Below, piece after piece: positions 7,113 to 9,822 of a stretch of 9,822 bases of DNA. The stretch is from an uncultured Bacilli bacterium (GTDB taxonomy: Bacteria > Bacillota_I > Bacilli_A > RF39 > UBA660). The DNA lies in the NCBI GenBank assembly GCA_947627965.1, contig CANQYA010000031.1, forward strand, positions 1-9,822, in the 5' to 3' direction. The translations under genes and the position numbers were made by a program. Positions within the stretch are counted from its first letter, which is position 1, and every line of letters starts with the position of its first letter. The notes beneath the pieces are model-generated. The model saw nothing but the letters and a program-made list of their open reading frames with translations. It was not told the origin of the DNA and did not search any database.

Positions 7113-8117
7113 ATGATAAAAGTTGCAATTAATGGATTTGGAAGAATAGGAAGATTAGTATTTAGGTTGATGGAGGAAGATAGCGATTTTGAAGTTGTAG
7201 CTATAAATGATTTAACAGATGCAGAACAGCTAGCATATTTATTAAAATATGACACTAACCATCGTAATTATCGCGTTGACGAAATAAGTTACAGCGATAA
7301 TAAAATCATTGTTGGTAATAGGGAAATAAGAGTTTTTTCAGAAACAGATCCTTACAATTTACCTTGGAAAGATTTAGATATTGATGTTGTATTTGAATGT
7401 ACAGGGAAGTTTACTGATAAAGAAAAAGCTATGGCTCATATCAATGCCGGAGCTAAAAAAGTTATTATTTCAGCTCCAGCTAAAGGTGATGTAAAAACTG
7501 TTGTTTACAATGTTAACAACGAAATACTTGACGGAAGTGAGCAAATTATTTCGGCAGCATCTTGTACAACTAACTGTCTTGCACCAGTATTAAAAGTATT
7601 GGATGATGAATTTGGAGTTAAACGTGGATATATGACAACTATTCATGCTTATACTAATGATCAAGCAACCCTTGATGTTCCACATAAAAAAGGAATTAAA
7701 GCTCGTCGTGGAAGGGCAGCTGGAGCTAATATAATACCAGCATCAACTGGGGCAGCGAGTGCGATCGGCAATGTTTTACCTAACTTAAAGGGAAAATTAG
7801 ATGGTACTGCTATGCGTGTTCCCGTACCTACTGGTTCAGTAATTGACTTAGTACTAGAATTAGGAAGAATTACCACAGTAGAAGAAATAAATAATGCCTT
7901 AAAGAGAAATACTAACGAAACATTAAAATATACTGATGACCCAATTGTTTCAAGTGATGTAATCGGTTCACATTGTGGAGCTTTAGTAGATGGATTATCT
8001 ACTAGTACTCTAGATGTTGACGGAACGCAATTAGTTAAAGTTGTAGCTTGGTACGATAATGAAATGGGATATTCAACTCAAATGGTTAGAACTGCTAAAT
8101 ATTTAATGGAAAAGTAA
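7113..8117 (+). CDS. gapA: Glyceraldehyde-3-phosphate dehydrogenase, type I
   Basis: This is the glycolytic enzyme that converts glyceraldehyde 3-phosphate, NAD and phosphate to 1,3-bisphosphoglycerate, acting as a cytoplasmic tetramer. The 334 residues are full length. The Rossmann motif INGFGRIGR (6-14) opens the protein; catalytic Cys151 lies in SAASCTTNC (147-155) and the base His178 in TIHAYTND (176-183). NDL (32-34) carries the Asp that prefers NAD over NADP, and DVPHKK (188-193) keeps the proline typical of the glycolytic GapA rather than the NADP-using GapB. The start at 7113 has GGAG eight bases upstream; an in-frame ATG at 7068 would run through the end of the kinase gene and is rejected. 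A strong terminator follows at 8133. pgk is not directly coupled to it. Confidence 0.98.
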   Translation: MIKVAINGFGRIGRLVFRLMEEDSDFEVVAINDLTDAEQLAYLLKYDTNHRNYRVDEISYSDNKIIVGNREIRVFSETDPYNLPWKDLDIDVVFECTGKFTDKEKAMAHINAGAKKVIISAPAKGDVKTVVYNVNNEILDGSEQIISAASCTTNCLAPVLKVLDDEFGVKRGYMTTIHAYTNDQATLDVPHKKGIKARRGRAAGANIIPASTGAASAIGNVLPNLKGKLDGTAMRVPVPTGSVIDLVLELGRITTVEEINNALKRNTNETLKYTDDPIVSSDVIGSHCGALVDGLSTSTLDVDGTQLVKVVAWYDNEMGYSTQMVRTAKYLMEK

Positions 8118-8132
8118 GAAGTATAAATAATT

Positions 8133-8159
8133 AAAAAGACACCGTGCTGGTGTTTTTTT
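8133..8159 (+). terminator. Rho-independent terminator of the kinase-gapA unit
   Basis: ACACC (8139-8143) pairs with GGTGT (8149-8153) around a GTGCT loop, extended outward by a G·T pair and five A-T pairs. Seven T follow at 8153-8159. It lies 16 bases after the gapA stop. Confidence 0.88.
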
Positions 8160-8163
8160 GGTA

Positions 8164-8182
8164 TATAAATCATTTTGTTCTT
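8164..8182 (+). repeat. 19-bp direct repeat, copy 2
   Basis: This is identical to 60-78. It sits immediately after the gapA terminator, and its last two bases are the first two of the -35 element of the next promoter. The hairpin arm that accompanies copy 1 is not present here. Confidence 0.7.
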
Positions 8183-8209
8183 GCATATTACCGCAATTTA
8201 TGTTATTAT
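8181..8209 (+). promoter_or_regulatory. Promoter of the 155-residue hypothetical gene
   Basis: TTGCAT (8181-8186), a 17-nt spacer and TATTAT (8204-8209) are present, with an extended -10 TG at 8201-8202. Transcription would start near 8216, just ahead of the ribosome site AGGGGGA (8220-8226). This is one of the best promoters in the window. Confidence 0.75.
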
Positions 8210-8233
8210 AACCAGCAAAAGGGGGAAAGAAGT

Positions 8234-8701
8234 ATGAATTTTGACGAAAATTTAACGTATATTATGTATGGAATTAAAAATTATCCTAAATATGGTAAAG
8301 ATTTTTCTTTATTAGAATATTATGCTTTTACTAACAAAAATATATCAGCTTTGTTAAAAATAAATGAAAAGACAACTAAATATCCTATAAGGTATTCACT
8401 AGGAGCTTTTTATTTTAATAATCAAAATGGATTTGACAAAATATCTTTAAGTAGGGCTTTAGGTTGTAAGTTTAGTCTATTCGATAGGACTTTACAAGAG
8501 GATGAAGTAAGAATGATATATCAAGTATTGGAAGAAGAAAATTATCCATTAATTAATGGGGTATATTTTAAAGCTTGTTGTAGATATATCGAAGGTGGTA
8601 TCGATGCAATCCGTAAAGAAAATGTACGTAAAAGAATAATAGACGATTACAATAATCATTTAGATAAAGTCAAAGTTAGACAAAAAGTAAAAACTTTATA
8701 G
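8234..8701 (+). CDS. Hypothetical protein, 155 residues
   Basis: I do not recognise this protein. It has no signal peptide, membrane segment or known motif. It is soluble-looking, rich in Lys, Tyr and Asn, and mixed alpha/beta in appearance. The segment EDEVRMIYQVLEEENYPLIN (89-108) and the tail from about 123 look helical, and the last 25 residues are strongly basic (RKRIIDDYNN, then DKVKVRQKVK), which could suit nucleic-acid or ribosome contact. Cys78, Cys115 and Cys116 do not form an obvious metal site. The start at 8234 follows AGGGGGA; an in-frame GTG at 8144 lies inside the gapA terminator and upstream of the promoter, so it is rejected. Codon use matches its neighbours. It has its own promoter and terminator between gapA and pgk, which are usually adjacent. 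Confidence 0.8.
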   Translation: MNFDENLTYIMYGIKNYPKYGKDFSLLEYYAFTNKNISALLKINEKTTKYPIRYSLGAFYFNNQNGFDKISLSRALGCKFSLFDRTLQEDEVRMIYQVLEEENYPLINGVYFKACCRYIEGGIDAIRKENVRKRIIDDYNNHLDKVKVRQKVKTL

Positions 8702-8732
8702 TGTTAATATTTAAAAGGTGTTTGTACTTTTT

Positions 8733-8759
8733 AGAGGTGATAAATGTCACTTCTTTTTT
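8733..8759 (+). terminator. Rho-independent terminator after the hypothetical gene
   Basis: AGAGGTGA (8733-8740) pairs with TCACTTCT (8747-8754). This is eight pairs with one G·T wobble and a TAAATG loop, followed by a run of six T (8754-8759). It isolates the hypothetical gene from pgk. Confidence 0.85.
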
Positions 8760-8776
8760 ATTTCCGTTATATAAAT

Positions 8777-8793
8777 AAAGTAAAAATTACTTT
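8777..8793 (+). repeat. Inverted repeat AAAGTAA/TTACTTT upstream of pgk
   Basis: AAAGTAA (8777-8783) and TTACTTT (8787-8793) are perfect complements around AAA. No T-run follows, so this is not a terminator. The same hexamer pair recurs in reversed order at 8857-8871. Confidence 0.4.
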
Positions 8794-8856
8794 AAAGCTC
8801 AAACTGAACAAATAATACAAAAGAACTATTAAAACATTATAATAAAACGAATATGC

Positions 8857-8871
8857 TACTTTACAAAAGTA
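8857..8871 (+). repeat. Inverted repeat TACTTT/AAAGTA upstream of the pgk promoter
   Basis: TACTTT (8857-8862) and AAAGTA (8866-8871) are perfect complements around ACA. A further imperfect pair, AGTAT (8868-8872) and ATACT (8882-8886), overlaps it and ends six bases before the -35. It could be an operator, but in DNA this AT-rich chance is a fair alternative. Confidence 0.35.
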
Positions 8872-8891
8872 TCTAAGTCTAATACTCTTTA

Positions 8892-8921
8892 TTGTTTCAA
8901 TTAGAAATAATATGTTATAAT
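8892..8921 (+). promoter_or_regulatory. Promoter of pgk
   Basis: TTGTTT (8892-8897) and a perfect TATAAT (8916-8921) are separated by 18 nt, with an extended -10 TG at 8913-8914. Transcription would start near 8928, only about 12 nt before the start codon. The leader is then little more than the ribosome site AGGAGG (8930-8935). Confidence 0.75.
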
Positions 8922-8939
8922 TGAATTATAGGAGGATTT

Positions 8940-9822
8940 ATGAAAAAGACAATAAAAGATTTTGATTTATTTAACAAAAAAGTATTAATTAGATGTGATT
9001 TTAATGTTCCTATAAAAGAGGGAAAAATAGTTGACGATAATCGTATTGTAAGTAGTTTACCAACGATTAATTATGCTTTAGAAAATGGTGCCAAAGTCAT
9101 TTTGTTTTCTCATTTAGGTAGGGTAAAAGAAGAAAGCGATTTAGCTAAAAATGATTTGCAACCTGTCGCAAAACGCTTACAAGAGTTACTAAATAAAGAA
9201 GTAATCTTTGTTCCTACAACAAGGGGTACAGAATTAGAAAATGTTATAAATAACATGGAACAGGGTGATATAGTTTTAGTTCAAAATACCCGTTATGAAG
9301 ACTTAGAAGGGAAAAAAGAATCTAGTAACGATCCTTCTCTTGGAAAATATTGGGCTTCTTTAGGTGATATTTTTATAAATGATGCCTTTGGAACAGCCCA
9401 TAGAGCTCATGCTTCTAACTGTGGTATTGCCGTTAACTTACCAAATGGAGTAGGCTTTTTAATGGAAGAAGAATTAAACAAATTATCTATCTTAGATAAT
9501 CCTACCCAACCTTTCGTAGTAATATTAGGTGGAAGTAAAGTAGAAGATAAAATAGGTGTTATTAAAAACTTAGTTACTAAAGCCGATAAAATATTAATTG
9601 GGGGAGGAATGTGTTTTACTTTCCTTAAAGCTAAAGGTTTTGATATAGGTAAATCAATAGTTGACGAGGATAATATCGAATTTACTAAAGATATACTTGC
9701 TCAATACAGCGATAAAATAGTTTTACCAGTCGACGTAAAAGTAACAAGTGAATACTCTAACGATACTCCTAGTAGTATTAAAGATATTACAGATATATTA
9801 CCTAATGAAATGGCTCTTGATA
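8940..9822 (+). CDS. pgk: Phosphoglycerate kinase (partial, cut by the right edge)
   Basis: This enzyme transfers the acyl phosphate of 1,3-bisphosphoglycerate to ADP, the first ATP-yielding step of glycolysis, directly after GapA. The window holds 294 complete codons of a family usually near 395 residues, so about 100 C-terminal residues, including the final nucleotide-binding part, lie outside. The N-terminal substrate domain is complete, with RCDFNVP (18-24), SHLGR (57-61), NTRYE with Arg118, and [12 protein letters not shown] (148-159). The hinge and nucleotide domain begins with [14 protein letters not shown] (195-208) and IGGGM (220-224). The ATG at 8940 follows AGGAGG by four bases. 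Pgk has its own promoter and is separated from gapA by the hypothetical gene and two terminators, unlike the usual gapA-pgk operon. There is no frame break in the visible part. Confidence 0.97.
   Translation, partial: MKKTIKDFDLFNKKVLIRCDFNVPIKEGKIVDDNRIVSSLPTINYALENGAKVILFSHLGRVKEESDLAKNDLQPVAKRLQELLNKEVIFVPTTRGTELENVINNMEQGDIVLVQNTRYEDLEGKKESSNDPSLGKYWASLGDIFINDAFGTAHRAHASNCGIAVNLPNGVGFLMEEELNKLSILDNPTQPFVVILGGSKVEDKIGVIKNLVTKADKILIGGGMCFTFLKAKGFDIGKSIVDEDNIEFTKDILAQYSDKIVLPVDVKVTSEYSNDTPSSIKDITDILPNEMALD

Noticed and set aside
7052..7255. Minus-strand open frame across the kinase-gapA junction
   Set aside because: It lies antisense to two firmly identified genes and has no promoter or ribosome site.
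7661..7876. Minus-strand open frame inside gapA
   Set aside because: It is a shadow of the strongly conserved GAPDH sequence.
8144..8233. N-terminal extension of the hypothetical protein from GTG at 8144
   Set aside because: It would start inside the gapA terminator hairpin and upstream of a good promoter; the ATG at 8234 has an ideal ribosome site.
8838..8843. Second TATAAT upstream of pgk
   Set aside because: No acceptable -35 lies 16-18 nt upstream, and the later promoter at 8892-8921 is much better.

Overview
The window is about 30% GC by eye and reads as chromosomal housekeeping DNA of a low-GC Gram-positive bacterium of the Bacilli/Erysipelotrichia type, possibly one of the small-genome uncultured gut lineages. 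Support for this comes from AT-rich codon use (many ATA, TTA and AAA codons), strong AGGAGG-like ribosome sites, extended -10 promoters, and gene orders known from Bacillus (mrnC-rlmB-sigH; yvcK-whiA; clpP near gapA-pgk). Tryptophan is encoded by TGG, and no intact gene has an in-frame TGA, so the code is not the Mycoplasma one. The lineage is an inference.

Layout, left to right. Bases 1-424 hold at most the last few codons of a gene, two small hairpins, a terminator at 89-124, and a T-tract-rich region with degenerate repeats of about 22-25 nt (140-371). A tightly packed operon follows on the + strand: mini-ribonuclease III (mrnC), a membrane-anchored DUF1287 protein, the 23S rRNA 2'-O-methyltransferase rlmB and a SigH-like sigma factor. 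A promoter at the end of the sigma gene then drives yvcK and whiA. yvcK is broken: about ten codons are missing and the frame changes near 3061, probably through a deletion between two short direct repeats. clpP lies on the - strand, tail to tail with whiA, and the two genes share their stop-codon bases.

To the right of clpP, back-to-back promoters separate it from a + strand transcription unit holding a TGS-domain uridine-kinase-like gene and gapA, closed by a strong terminator at 8133-8159. An unrecognised 155-residue protein then has its own promoter and its own terminator. Last comes pgk, also with its own promoter, which runs off the right edge.

The genes cover rRNA processing and modification, alternative sigma control, cell-wall and carbon-flux control (YvcK), division and chromosome control (WhiA), proteolysis (ClpP) and lower glycolysis (GapA, Pgk). 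I see no mobile element, CRISPR array, tRNA, rRNA, known riboswitch or defence system. The least explained items are the T-tract array, the disrupted yvcK, the orphan protein between gapA and pgk, and a 19-bp exact repeat shared by the two ends of the window. I did not find a convincing new multi-gene system.
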